Shown one piece after another: positions 11,485 to 21,513 of a stretch of DNA of 64,000 bases. The position numbers and the translations under genes were made by a program. Position 1 is the stretch's first letter; each line of letters opens with the position of its first letter. The notes beneath the pieces are model-generated. The model did no database searches, was not told the origin of the DNA, and worked only from the letters and a program-made list of their open reading frames with translations. Source of the stretch: Monosporascus cannonballus (taxonomy: Eukaryota > Ascomycota > Sordariomycetes > Xylariales); contig QJNS01000054.1 in NCBI GenBank assembly GCA_004154925.1, forward strand, positions 1-64,000, given 5' to 3'.

Positions 11485-12949
11485 CTTCTGCCCCACGTGC
11501 CACGAAGCTACTTTGAATGGTGAGGTGGGCAAAGAGATGGATTAGACAGAGAATCTGGGGCTAATAATCCAAAAGGCTCCTCAATAAGATGGCTGGAGTC
11601 GTTGGGGAAGCACAGGGCGGGGAGGGGGGGCGCGCTAGGCCAACATATATCTCCAAACCAATCCCGGTCTTGAGCTGTTTATTAATGAGGAGAGAGCCGA
11701 AGAAAGATTGGGGCACAAGGGACTTGTATCGTCCATGGCATTGGAGGTGGTGAAATCTTGTGCCGTTGCAAGAAGACGAACGTCGAAGCAAGGGGCACCA
11801 TCGACCGCAACCAACCCGCTCAGCCATCGTCGAAGCATGCCTAGATGCTAGAGGGTCAATTCCCCCATTGTCCGGCATAAGCTGGAGCCCAGTACCCAGG
11901 CGCTATCTGGATCTGGTATTCCGCATGGCACTCGGAACGGTCATTATAACCGTAGGCACTCGTCCCCGAGACTCCAACCCCACATGCCCCGCCATTTGTA
12001 AAAGCTGACTCTGCATCATCGAGGTCAGGGTAAACTAATAACGGTTCGGCCTACATCTCGGAGATGTTACGGTAGCAGCTCGTACGGGAGAGATGATGTA
12101 CATGAAGGCCATGCTTGCGGGCCACGGGTGTTTACGTGCCGATCTATTGAGCCGGATTAGCGAAGGAAACTATGCGCGTCGCGCATATGCACCGAACACG
12201 CTGTTACAAATTTTCTGAATTTTGCGGGGGGCGGACAGGATGAAGCCCAGTGTGTGTAGACGTGGATCAAAAAAATCCCTCTCCAGGATAGCAACAGGTG
12301 CCGAACATTCCCCAATTCCTTCCTCTTGACGCAATATACGGCCTTGGAACATGTTACCTATACGGCATGCTGTTTTTGACAGTCTTTTATGTCGGAAATG
12401 CCCTCTTTTGTGGACGGAATCGAGCTATCGACTTTAAAGAGATAACAAGCTGACTGAACTTTGATAAGACAGATTTGTGACGTAATCTAATTAACGTCCA
12501 GATCCAGTAAAGCCGTGCTAGACAACCGTACCTCCTCGACTTGAAGATTCCGCTGCAAACCAACTTGTAATACGTAAATGTTCATCTTAGAATGAAGGTA
12601 TTGAAAGAGCTGGTTGTCTGTGGATGTTTTGTAGCTTCTACTGCAAATTCGTCGCAATTGCAGCAGACTGCACTGCAGTCTATCGATGCCGACTTCGTAT
12701 ATGGGCTAGGGGTTAATAAACCTCAAGATATGCCCTTATGCGGGAGAGCCCCATGTTGACATTCCCGACTTCCGACGACGTGACCCTAATGGTACGACGA
12801 CGGCATCAGTCACTTGATAATACCTATTGGGAAACATAACTAGATGTTTAAATTTAAAACGGTCGTTATAATGATTATTAACAAGTTATATGTTAGTATA
12901 TAATAATTAGAAGCAGGATATTTTCCGATCCTGACAACCAACTATCTTG
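11485..12949. other. intergenic: upstream region of the MetE-like gene
   Basis: No supported gene. A CACGTG box lies at 11494-11499, only 10 bp before the MetE-like start codon. A perfect 17-bp palindrome lies at 12665-12681. The patch 12830-12915 is strikingly AT-rich compared with its surroundings and may be a small RIP-mutated remnant next to the gag-like fragment. Confidence 0.5.
12665..12681. repeat. perfect 17-bp palindrome
   Basis: AGACTGCA and TGCAGTCT are perfect complements around a single central C. This is the shape of a dimeric transcription-factor site, but no gene start is near enough to assign a target. Confidence 0.5.
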
Positions 12950-13350
12950 ATGTGTGGCTGTCCGCAATCGGAGGTAAACTTGAGGTCGATGGCCCTGCCA
13001 TTAGAGACACCACGAGTCAATTCTGGTCCGTTCACACACGATTCCACTCCTCCATCCAGGAATTGATGACCCATAACTCCGCCACGCACTCAGCAATACC
13101 ATACAAAAGCGCCTTGATTACCGCGAAGCGGATGAGAAGATCCCGGAGGAGTACGACGCTTCGTCGAGCTAGTCCACAAGCTAGCCGATGACTTCAACGA
13201 AGGTCTTTTCGGCAGCAATCATGGCTATTCAGGCTCATCTTACCCCGAGCCCATGGATATATCCGTTCGCCAGCTCGGCGCCAGCGATGGGGTCACTGAA
13301 TTCCAACGTAGCACGCCGACTATTTCGTCCGCGGTCGCATCCGCGAGGTG
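12950..13350 (+). pseudogene. retrotransposon gag-like remnant
   Basis: Plus-strand frames read KRLDYREADEKIPEEYDA and, after a one-base shift, FVELVHKLADDFNEGLFG and then YPEPMDISVRQLG. The P-E-P-M-D-I/L-S pattern is typical of fungal LTR-retrotransposon Gag proteins just before the zinc knuckle. The frame is broken and no zinc knuckle or pol is visible. It lies against the 3' end of the dehydrogenase relic on the other strand. An AT-rich patch precedes it. The alternative is a chance open frame antisense to the dehydrogenase. Confidence 0.4.
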
Positions 13351-14165
13351 AGAACTGCTGCGGCATTGAAGCCCTCTCGTTGCATGCCATTCCCATCTGC
13401 CGCAATGTCTGCCACGACACCGATTGCTATAACCTGCCCAATATCCTTCTTGGTAGCTTGGTGACTCTTCTAAAGGCTATCCTCGCTTCCTACCGCGTCA
13501 TTCGCCACATCTACACCTTCGCCGTTCGTCAGGGGCCGAACCTGCTCCACAAGGTCGGGCGCATTGCGGCCCACCGGAATAACCCTCAGTGATTTGGTAT
13601 AGTCGAATTTTGACGGTGAGCAGGTGCCAACCATCTTCAGCTTCAGGTCAAAGGCGTGGACTAGCTGTGCTACGGCAGTGCCAACGCCTCCGCTTGCAGA
13701 GCCGATCAAGATACGAGAGCCGAGAACCAGATAGACTCCGCTGCGCTTCAGCATCCCCCAAGCCGTCAGGTATTTGAGCGGCAGAGCACAGACCTTGATT
13801 GGGTCGTCTGCATTTTTGATGCGAATGAGCTCGGTAACGGGCAGGATGATATGAATGGCATGAGCACCAACCATGCACACGGGCATGACACGATGCCCCA
13901 CGGCCAGGAGGCCGTCCGTTGGCGGCGAGTGACCCAGAGCAACGACTCCGCCGACAAAGTCATACCCCGGCGTAAAGCCCTACCTCGAGCACCGAATGTT
14001 CGGGTAACCTCTCGTACGCTGGATATTGTCAGGCCCAGCAATGCCAGCTATGATGATTCGTATGAGAACTTGGTCCGCAGACAGTTCGGCGTATGGGCCC
14101 CAGGTAACCCATTTCAAGATCTCCAGGACACCGAATTTAGATATGATCCACCGACCCGGTTAGCT
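13340..14165 (-). pseudogene. MDR-superfamily (zinc-type alcohol dehydrogenase / quinone oxidoreductase) relic
   Basis: On the minus strand homology begins near 14165 with SKFGVLEILKW. It continues through ADQVLIRIIIAGI and, after a TAG, resumes as GFTPGYDFVGGVVALGH. The Rossmann nucleotide-binding motif is clear (ILIGSASGGVGTAVAQLVHAF, about 13690-13750), followed by GEGVDVANDAVGSEDSL, another TAG, and then GQVIAIGVVADIA. At least two in-frame stops and a later frameshift rule out a full-length enzyme. The intact family reduces or oxidises small carbonyls or quinones with NAD(P)H. TAG in place of CAG would fit C-to-T mutation, but that is inference. Confidence 0.7.
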
Positions 14166-14434
14166 AGGTGTAGGACTGATGTTTCGGAGCTTTTCGAGTA
14201 CTGTAGGTTAAAGAATAAGGTGTACCATACAGCAGCTGTATCGTGATGGCCTTCCCAAGGGGAGAGATGGGCTGCCGTCACAGCGACCTAAATGGTAAAT
14301 AGGCACATACTCCGTACAGAAGGAATGTTATAGCCCCTTGTATAATACCTTTAGGTGACCATAGGACCACGCTTCGGCAGTTATTCTTCCTCACATCTTG
14401 TCAGCTGCCAAGTTGCGGTATTCCCTTGCCCACC

Positions 14435-14500
14435 AAGTTATATTACTGAGCTGTATTACCAAGCCGCGTTATTAAGTTGCACCATCAAGTTGTGTTACCT
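14435..14500. repeat. degenerate 13-bp tandem repeat
   Basis: About five units follow the pattern AAGTTGYRTTAYC, with unit boundaries at AAGTTA, AGCTG, AAGCC, AAGTTG and AAGTTG. The copies differ mainly by transitions. Confidence 0.5.
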
Positions 14501-14507
14501 TGTTTTG

Positions 14508-14551
14508 CCCTCGTTTCACATGGGGAACTTGTGACTCGAGTGAAACGAGGG
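14508..14551. repeat. perfect 12-bp inverted repeat
   Basis: CCCTCGTTTCAC (14508-14519) and GTGAAACGAGGG (14540-14551) are exact complements around a 20-nt loop. The repeat abuts the 13-bp tandem array, and together they look like the end of a small element. Confidence 0.65.
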
Positions 14552-15042
14552 ATATCGCGTGGAAATTTTGGACTACAGTAGAAATCCTTAACACCGAGTA
14601 CAATTCCCACGGTTTCCGATGCATTTAGATTGCCATATGCACTAATTGGATTGACGAGCTTAGCAAAGATCTGTCCCGGATGAACCCCGCTGGTGTATTA
14701 TGGGGCTTACCTACTACATCCAGGTGAGGCTGGCCAAAATAAACAATCTATGTTTTATTTGGACGTGCTAGACAGCTCTCACCTGCTATTGACTGCATTT
14801 ACCTCCCTTTGGCAGGCAGTATGCTATTATGCAGTTAGCTCGTATAAAATAATACTAATAGCGAAAATAAATGCAGTTATGATCGTGTACGCACTAGATG
14901 GCGGATGTGGCCATGAATTCTTCTCAATCCAGACCACGAGCATCTCCAACTGTCGTCATAGTATCCTGACAGTTCTAACTAGAGCAACTAAGATCTTATT
15001 ATGTGATCAGTATTAAGTACTTACCTTATATCCGGAGCCACG

Positions 15043-16674
15043 ATGGACGACTCCCGCAAGCCCCCCATCACCATCGGCGATCTGCCTCCGGAGGTAATGC
15101 TGCACGTCTTCGACTTCCTGGCCGGCGCGACGTCCTCAGAGGAGCGTCTCCACGAGCAGCCGAGCGCCACCCTCCTGGACGGGGAGCCCGGGTCGCGGAA
15201 CCTGAAGCGCGCCTCCCTCGTGAGCAGGGCCTGGCGGTCCCTGACCCTGCCGCTGCTCTTCCGGCACGTGCTGTGGCGGCCGCGCGTCACGTCGCTGAGC
15301 GCGTTCACGCTGAACCCGATCCCGCTGTTGCGCTTCCTCGAGGAGAACGGGCTGGTGGCCGACCGCCACCACCACCACCGCAGCGGCGTCGAGACCCTCA
15401 CGCTGGTCGTCGACTTCGTGGAGGACGGGTGGGGGGCCGGCGACGACGCGCACCCGCACGCGCATCGCCAGGGCCGGACCGGCGCGGGCCCGCGGATCCG
15501 CTCCGTCGACCTTGAGTGGCTCTGGGACCAGCTCTTCTCCGTCGTCGATCCGCTGCGGTTCACCGTCATGGCGCCGCCTACGACGCTCGCCGCCCTCCTG
15601 TCGCGAACGCTCTTTCTCGACGACGCCTGGGCCTTCGACATGCCCTATCACATCCTGTCGCTCTCCAGGATCAGGGGGGGAGAAGAGCTCCTGTCCAAGC
15701 ACCAGAAGATGGAGTGGCCGCTGTCGGACTATAGGCTGTCGTCGACCGGCGCTGCCGCTAAGAGCGACGGCGGCGAGGCATCATCATCCCGCGGCGAGGC
15801 GGCGGGTCCGTCGAGGAGTTCGACATCCTCACGTCGACCATCGAGGTGGAAGAAGCAGGCGCCGCCTAGCCCGCTGTTCACGATCCGACCCTGGACAGCG
15901 CTGCTGCTGAACGAGGGTTCGTCGACGCGGGCGTACAAGACGTCCGAGTTCTTCTTCCGGCGACCGCCCTCCCTGCTGGGCGCGCTACTAGGATGCGAGG
16001 AGGGGCCACACAACGACGGCAACGCGCCGCCGCCACTAATACCACAAACCGTGCGCGACCTCAGCTACGTGGCCGTGTTCCCGCTATCCTCGCACGTCGA
16101 GGCGACGCTGGCGCCGCACCTGCCGCCGCACGTCGAGCGCCTCTTCGTCCGCCTGACACCTACTCCCAAAAGCCGCCTCTTCCTTGAAGACAACGGCGTC
16201 GACCCCGCCGATCTCTGGTTGGAGCGCAACGCCGCCTACCAGTCTCTCATACGCGAGTTCGTCGCCGCCTTCTCGCCCCCCACCCCCTCGTCCCTGTCGT
16301 CGCCCCCGTCGCCGGGGGCGGGTGGGGAGGTGGAGCGTCACAACAACTGGGCCAATCTCCGCGTCTTCGAGACCGGCGATGCCGCCGCCGACGGGAAGGC
16401 CTGGGACATGTCGTGCCGGTTGCTCGGGAGGAGCGGCGTTAGGGGGTGGAAGGTCGAGAGGGAGGGGTTGCTTGTTAGATACGACGATGGCGATGAGAAT
16501 CTCTTGTCAGTGTGGTTGATTCCCTGTCTTTCTTCCTCACCTCCAGCCTCGCACCTCCAATGCCACGGACTCCGAATGATTGCGCAGAATACATCTAGTG
16601 TCCGTACCTCATCGACTAGCATGTCGATTCTCGGTCTCGTTGCGGCTGGCGAGGCTTCTGGGCGCCGCAGCTAA
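15043..16674 (+). CDS. F-box domain protein
   Basis: A single long open frame of 543 codons begins with ATG at 15043 and is very GC-rich, unlike the flanks. Residues about 9-70 form an F-box with a small insertion: IGDLPPEVMLHVFDFLAG, then LKRASLVSRAWRSLTLPLLFRHVLW. F-box proteins link substrates to SCF ubiquitin ligases through Skp1. No leucine-rich repeats or WD40 follow; the rest is typical of the many fungal F-box proteins with divergent C-termini. A low-complexity serine-rich segment lies at about residues 240-275, and a Pro/Ser run at about 410-425. The final 50 residues (from about 16,500) change composition, so an unrecognised intron near the 3' end, and a different C-terminus, is possible. 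The substrate is unknown. Confidence 0.8.
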   Translation: MDDSRKPPITIGDLPPEVMLHVFDFLAGATSSEERLHEQPSATLLDGEPGSRNLKRASLVSRAWRSLTLPLLFRHVLWRPRVTSLSAFTLNPIPLLRFLEENGLVADRHHHHRSGVETLTLVVDFVEDGWGAGDDAHPHAHRQGRTGAGPRIRSVDLEWLWDQLFSVVDPLRFTVMAPPTTLAALLSRTLFLDDAWAFDMPYHILSLSRIRGGEELLSKHQKMEWPLSDYRLSSTGAAAKSDGGEASSSRGEAAGPSRSSTSSRRPSRWKKQAPPSPLFTIRPWTALLLNEGSSTRAYKTSEFFFRRPPSLLGALLGCEEGPHNDGNAPPPLIPQTVRDLSYVAVFPLSSHVEATLAPHLPPHVERLFVRLTPTPKSRLFLEDNGVDPADLWLERNAAYQSLIREFVAAFSPPTPSSLSSPPSPGAGGEVERHNNWANLRVFETGDAAADGKAWDMSCRLLGRSGVRGWKVEREGLLVRYDDGDENLLSVWLIPCLSSSPPASHLQCHGLRMIAQNTSSVRTSSTSMSILGLVAAGEASGRRS

Positions 16675-17664
16675 CCCTTCGCTTCTCTGCTACTCGCCCA
16701 AGATATAGGTAGACGGTATCCTAACGAACCCCTGCTAATACAGAACAAGCCAGGACTCTCCAGGGCGCATCGTCTTCAACAACGTGACTCGCCTACCCTT
16801 CCCAAGTCTGTGGATGTACATGCACGATATCAATCCAGTCGTCCAGGCGACTGAGCAACAATAGCGTGCCTTCTGACGGGGTCTGAGCCTAGACGGCCCA
16901 CCCCGACTAAGATGGCAAGCACATGTTCGGCGTGAGGGGAAATAGACGACAACAATGACGACGGTGGTGACGTCTTGGGAAAGCCGCATATGGATTGTGT
17001 GCTGATATAGTCGATCGTACCCATTCCTACCTTTCCACTCATTTCTTGCGAGAGCGAGGCCTCTCCAACAGCGGATGCCGAGGACCGAGAATTGCCGTAT
17101 GGCGTGGTGTTTCCGGGCACCTGGATGTGTCGGGCAGAACGAACCCGGCGACCACAGGATGAGGGATCGAGTTCAGAGACCACCGCCACAGCCGCCCGAG
17201 GATGAGTAGCAGGTTCCCCTTGTCAATAGAGATAAGATACACGCAAGCCAGGGGCTCTTTCGGTCACATCCGAGACGTGGGCGGACTGGCTGTCATAGAA
17301 AGTGGCAACTCAATTCAGGTTCTGTACCTAAAGTAACCTGAAGTACCTAGTCCAACAACAAAACGCGTGTGGTATCAACTCCTTTTGGTGTAGTAACTGT
17401 CATGCCCGCCTCATAGACATTTGGCCCTCCCCTACCTAGGCACAATCCGGTGCCTCTCAAAACGCCAGGCGCCGTCAAGTTCTTGCTTCTGTCATCTGTC
17501 CCTCCCTAAATCCATCCATCCATACGGGGGTGTAGGGCAGGATACAAGTATATACATCTATCAAACAAGCTAAGTCAAGGTGTGGGAGAACGACATCGTC
17601 CACACAGTAGTTCCCCCCATTGCTCTCTCTGTCGTGCCATATTCGATCCGACACTACCAGCCAA
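16675..17664. other. intergenic between convergent F-box and mbp1-like genes
   Basis: This is the shared 3' region of the F-box gene (plus) and the mbp1-like gene (minus). Its left third contains a possible helicase relic on the minus strand. Nothing else is recognised. Confidence 0.5.
16738..16990 (-). pseudogene. possible DEAD-box helicase C-terminal relic
   Basis: On the minus strand a short open stretch reads SCMYIHRLGKGRRVTLL and then ESWLVLY. This resembles motif VI of DEAD-box RNA helicases (YIHRLGRTGR...) with an internal deletion. An upstream segment reads DVTTVVIVV, where such helicases have the DVTxVIQ segment. No intact domain is present. The similarity is short, so the call is tentative. 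Confidence 0.3.
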
Positions 17665-19757
17665 TCAACGCATCATCGTCATGGGGTCGCCCGCCGCAGG
17701 GCCGGTGGACATGGCGCCGCCGACGCCTCCGTCGCTCCGCTCCTCCTCCATCATCTCGATGAGGTCGTCGAGGTTGGCGTCGAGGTTCTCGGCGTCGCCG
17801 CGGTCGAGGCACTGCCGGAGCAGCCGGCGGTACTTGTCGATCCTGTCGCCCGTGCCCGAGAGGCCGAGTGCCTCGACGTACTCCTGCTCGGCGCGCCGCT
17901 GCTCCAGCACGAGCTCCTGCAGCTCCTGGGCGAGCTTCAGCCGCTCCTCGGGAGAGCCGTCTTCGTCGCCGCCGGCGCCGGCGCCATCGCCGTTCATCAT
18001 GGCCATCGACTGCTCGACAGCCGCCTGCACGTGATACTGCCGCTGCTTCGCGAGGATGGATTGGACTTGGTGCTGGGCCATGGTGGCGTCGGCGACGGCC
18101 TGGGCGGCGGATTCCTCGGGCTCCAGCTGAGCCTCGAGCTCGGCGATCTGCGAGCGGACCATGGCGAGCTCGTTCTGGGTGTTGCCGAGGATGCGGCGCG
18201 CCTCGATCTCTGCCTCGTTCTTCTCCTTCCACTCCTCGTCGTAGGTCTGTGCCAGGGCCTGGAACTTATCCAATACTATGGGTGTGATCTTATTCTGGAC
18301 AGTGTTTGCCGCCTCCGAGCTGTATGTCACTGCGTGCTTGGTGACCGATTCGGTGACGGCATCTCGGAAGGAGACGTGGCGCTGGGAGTCGGGCGCATAG
18401 GGTGATGAAGAACGCTGGGGGGCGCGCTCCTTGGGGTTTCTGGAGGCATTCAATTCCTGTATGAGTTCCTCGGCGCGGAGGCCTTCGGCGTTGGGGATAT
18501 CCGTGGATGCTCCACGGCCGAGGAGTGCGCGTATGCACTTTCGGGCATTGGCCCTCGCCGCCAAGTGCAAAGCGGTATTGCCGCTATTGTCCTGGGCGTC
18601 GATGAGGAGCTGCACGAAATTGGGATTGTGAGCCTCCTGAAGTTTGTTCAGGATATTATCAAGATAGTAGCGAGAGCATGAGTGACTTGTGACACGGCCA
18701 CTCTTCATGATGGCAGCGTGATGGATGACAGTGCAGCCCGAGTCGTCCCGGGCATTGACAGTATCGAATAGCTCCCTCATGACTGCGGGGAAAGTCTGCT
18801 TTTCGTAGCAGTTGGTGAAATTGACGGATCGCATGAAGGGCGTCTCCCCTCGACAGTTTTGCGCTGCAAGGTTGGCGCCGAATCGCTTCAGCTGCTTGAT
18901 GACTTCGACGTCGCCCATAGCGCTCGCCCAGTGAAGCGCGCTGTGCTTCTCAGAATCGATGTACCAGTCAGGTTGGAAATTGGTGGGGGGTTCGGGTCGC
19001 ATGGTGGGGGCATCTTGACGGGAGAGGAGGAAGTAGTCGAGAAGCTCGTCGCCATAAACAGAGTGTTGCTGCTCTGTGAGGCCTTGGATATCTTCCTCCC
19101 GCTTTCTCTTGCGGTGGCCAGTGTACTGAGACATGTCGGGGCGGTCGTCTTCTGCCATATACGAAGCTGAAGCAACAGTGACGTTGTCCGGGGTATCGTC
19201 GTCGTTTAATTGCTGACTAGCGGTCTCGTACTCTTCTCGGATCGGGGCAGCAGCAGCTGATGACTGTTAATGTTGTTGCACCGCGGGGTGGGAGTGCGGC
19301 AAGTATGGATAAATAACTTACTAGGCCATCTCGGCACAGCAGGTTTGGCCTTAGGTGCCTTTGGCTTGCTCGCATGACGAGGGGCCGGGGGTGGGCTTTG
19401 GTTTCCGGGGATGAATTCGAATATAGGCCGCAGTCGCTCGTAGATATTATTTCGATGCGCGAGCTGCTCACCAGCTTCCAAAGGGATCCACGTCCCCTGA
19501 TATTTGCCGTAGCCGCCCTGAATCTTCTCGTGAACATCCTTCTGTACCTCACGCTCCAAGATTCGTGTGCGCGCGGGCTTGTCAAAACCAGCGGCTTTTA
19601 AAATGTGCGTCGCATTGATCCAATTGTCCTGTCTCCGTCGCATAACGTGCTCCTTCAGGTCAGCACCAAACTGATACTCATACACCGGGATTCCACTATA
19701 AGTGGCACTATATATGCCAGGCCCGGTGGCGGTACCAGCGGCGGCCTTCACCATCAT
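17665..19757 (-). CDS. mbp1: APSES/ankyrin cell-cycle transcription factor, Mbp1-like (MBF DNA-binding subunit)
   Basis: Two exons on the minus strand (19757-19322 and 19256-17665) give 675 residues. The 65-nt intron (19257-19321, GTAAGT...CAG, with CATTAAC as likely branch site) joins VPRWP to TAAAPIREEYE in frame. The APSES DNA-binding domain spans about residues 22-113 (GIPVYEYQFGADLKEHVMRR, then DNWINATHILKAAGFDKPAR). A basic RKRKR segment lies near residue 194. Ankyrin repeats lie at about 249-400 (SALHWASAMGDVEVIKQL, NTALHLAARANARKCIRAL). A heptad-rich region at about 475-525 leads to a C-terminal helical part. This is the layout of Mbp1/Res-type subunits, which pair with a Swi6-like protein and drive G1/S genes. 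Either ATG at 19757 or the next codon could start translation. Symbol by homology. Confidence 0.9.
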
Positions 19758-19788
19758 GAACGTCCGCGGCCGGAAGGGCGTCCGTCGT

Positions 19789-19818
19789 TAGTAGTAGTAG
19801 TAGTAGTAGTAGTAGTAG
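19789..19818. repeat. (TAG)10 microsatellite
   Basis: Ten perfect TAG units lie 31 bp upstream of the mbp1-like start codon, so they are probably in its 5' leader. Read in the sense direction of the gene, the tract is CTA. Confidence 0.9.
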
Positions 19819-20151
19819 GAGAGACGGCAGAGGGGAATTGGTCGGTGTAAGGTGAGATATGACAAGGTCAGAGCGCCCTGGAGCCACATAAAGAATACGT
19901 ATACCTAGGTAACTATAAACGAAGAAACCAGAGAGAGCGGCGAAGGCGATGTCTTCGGGTCACCACCGACAATTGTTTAACGCAATGAAGGTATGGCTGG
20001 CACGTAAGTATCACAGGCCAGTTCCCCTAGAATGATTGGCGCTGGCGTCGCCAAAGAGTGGATTCGAGGAAACGGTGTGAGTAAGAGGGCAAGGAATACG
20101 CGCTGAACGCGAAGTGAAGGGAGAGAAAAAATGGCGTTGCCAAAGGAGGAA

Positions 20152-20158
20152 CGCGAAA
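20152..20158 (+). promoter_or_regulatory. SCB-like box (CGCGAAA) upstream of mbp1-like gene
   Basis: CGCGAAA fits the SCB consensus CRCGAAA recognised by APSES factors of the SBF/MBF class. It lies 395 bp before the start codon, with further CGCG-containing words around 20,100-20,165 (ACGCGAAG, AGCGCGTT). Autoregulation by an MBF/SBF-type factor is a reasonable inference but unproven. Confidence 0.35.
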
Positions 20159-21027
20159 AGCGCGTTAATGGGCTTTACCGTACGCAGCACTGTGGTATAT
20201 ACGGCGCGGGATATCGGGATGCAGTTAACCGAGTATGTTATTAACGGACAGCCCCTGAGTTTAGCTGACCACTCTTAACTGTCCCCTGGACTTTCTGCTA
20301 GAACTCTACTCTTCGGTTGCTTTGTTCCTTGACTGGACCTCTACCTTAATGCGATCTTTGTTCAGAACTTCAGGCAATGAATGAGGTGGCATTTTCCCAA
20401 CGTCTTATGGACCTGCTGTTGTGCTCCAGTGGACCATGAAGGCTAACTGCGGATATCCCTAGCCTAACGAGTCTTGTCCGCCATGGCTGTCAACATCGAC
20501 AGCATTGTTAGGCGGATGCTCGTGAAGCTAAAGAGCGCTCTTGCGTGGGAAATAAGAGGGCATATCAATATGGTGAAGGGGTGTTCAACCATAGGTGTCC
20601 TGGTAATGACGCCCCAGATTCAGGGACACCCTCGCAGCAGGATCAAAAGCTGAGAGACTGAATCTAGAACCATATCATACTGATATCTACGGTAACTCTT
20701 GCAAGCACCATACTCAACGTTGAAGCCACTTTAGACAGAACACTCTACCTTATACCCCGTGTTGTTATTCTGAGGAGTAAATCCGTATCTTCTCTTCGTC
20801 TTTCCATCCATGTGTTGACTTCTTCCTCTACCAATCTAAATCCATGCTTTCATGTTCTTCCTACAGGAGCCAAACTCATATATATATATATGCTAGCATG
20901 ACGCTCGTGCTATCCATCGAAATCTCGGCGGAAAGACTTTAAGAGGACTTAGTGTCAGGAGTAACTTATTTCTGCTAGAGTGTTATTAAAATAGGTAGGA
21001 GTGGACAATTGGGGACGGTAGCATATC

Positions 21028-21142
21028 TGTGAGAGCCTGCATCACACACAGAAGCATATAACTGGAGAAGAAGTGTATTAAAGGTTGCATAACCTCGAGA
21101 AGGTCCTCTATAGAAGGTGAAGGTGGTGAACCCTCCTTAAAT
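21028..21142 (+). repeat. left half of a second copy of the 229-bp LTR
   Basis: It begins TGTGAGAGCC and tracks the antiporter insert closely (CATCACACACAGAAGCATATA against CATCACACACTGAAGCATATA) as far as CCTCCTTAAAT. There element E begins. The matching right half resumes at 56,133. This half is not RIP-mutated. Confidence 0.75.
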
Positions 21143-21513
21143 TGTTACGACCCAAGCCAAGACCGGTCACAAGGAACGGTCAGATCCACACAAATAAGGT
21201 CACGTAATTTAGATCTCTCTTGGCGTCAAGAACCAAATAAATCTATACAAAACTAATCGCATCTACTAAAGTTAAATCTATAATAATTGTAAGATTTAAT
21301 GGAAAATTAATGGGTTTACGTAAAATATATATATTTATTGTTTTTATAATTTAAATAAAACTTAGTTTGTAATAATAATTTATTATTTAAAATATTTTGG
21401 ATATTATAAAAAGTAATTAATTCTTATATTCATTATTTAAAATCTTAAAACATTTTTATTATAATCAATTTATACGATTTAAGTATAATAATTAATTAAT
21501 TTGTTAAATGTTA
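21143..21513 (+). repeat. 5' LTR of element E
   Basis: It starts TGTTACGACCC. The first 100-130 bp keep normal base composition, after which the sequence turns abruptly AT-rich. It aligns along its whole length with 55769-56132 and, in reverse complement, with the D LTRs. Confidence 0.75.

Larger units (their letters stand above)
14166..15042. other. intergenic upstream of the F-box gene
   Basis: It holds a degenerate 13-bp tandem repeat (14435-14500) and, directly after it, a perfect 12-bp inverted repeat (14508-14551). No gene is supported; the open frame 14693-15016 starts at GTG and is unlike any known protein. Confidence 0.5.
19758..21027. promoter_or_regulatory. upstream region of the mbp1-like gene, then gene-free DNA to the AT-rich border
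   Basis: The first 500 bp are the likely promoter and 5' leader, with a (TAG)10 tract at 19789-19818 and an SCB-like box at 20152-20158. From about 20,260 to 21,027 I see no gene. There are short inverted repeats (for example GGTGTCC/GGGACACC at 20594-20630) and a TA tract near 20,880. Confidence 0.5.

Noticed and set aside
10918..11523. 201-codon plus-strand open frame
   Set aside because: It is antisense to the MetE-like gene and crosses its intron. The minus strand has clear homology.
14693..15016. 107-codon open frame before the F-box gene
   Set aside because: Non-ATG start, AT-rich, no recognisable domain.
15136..15702. Long minus-strand frames within the F-box gene
   Set aside because: They are shadows caused by very high GC at third positions. 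The F-box motif is on the plus strand.
17620..18405. 261-codon plus-strand frame
   Set aside because: It is antisense to the coiled-coil part of the mbp1-like gene.
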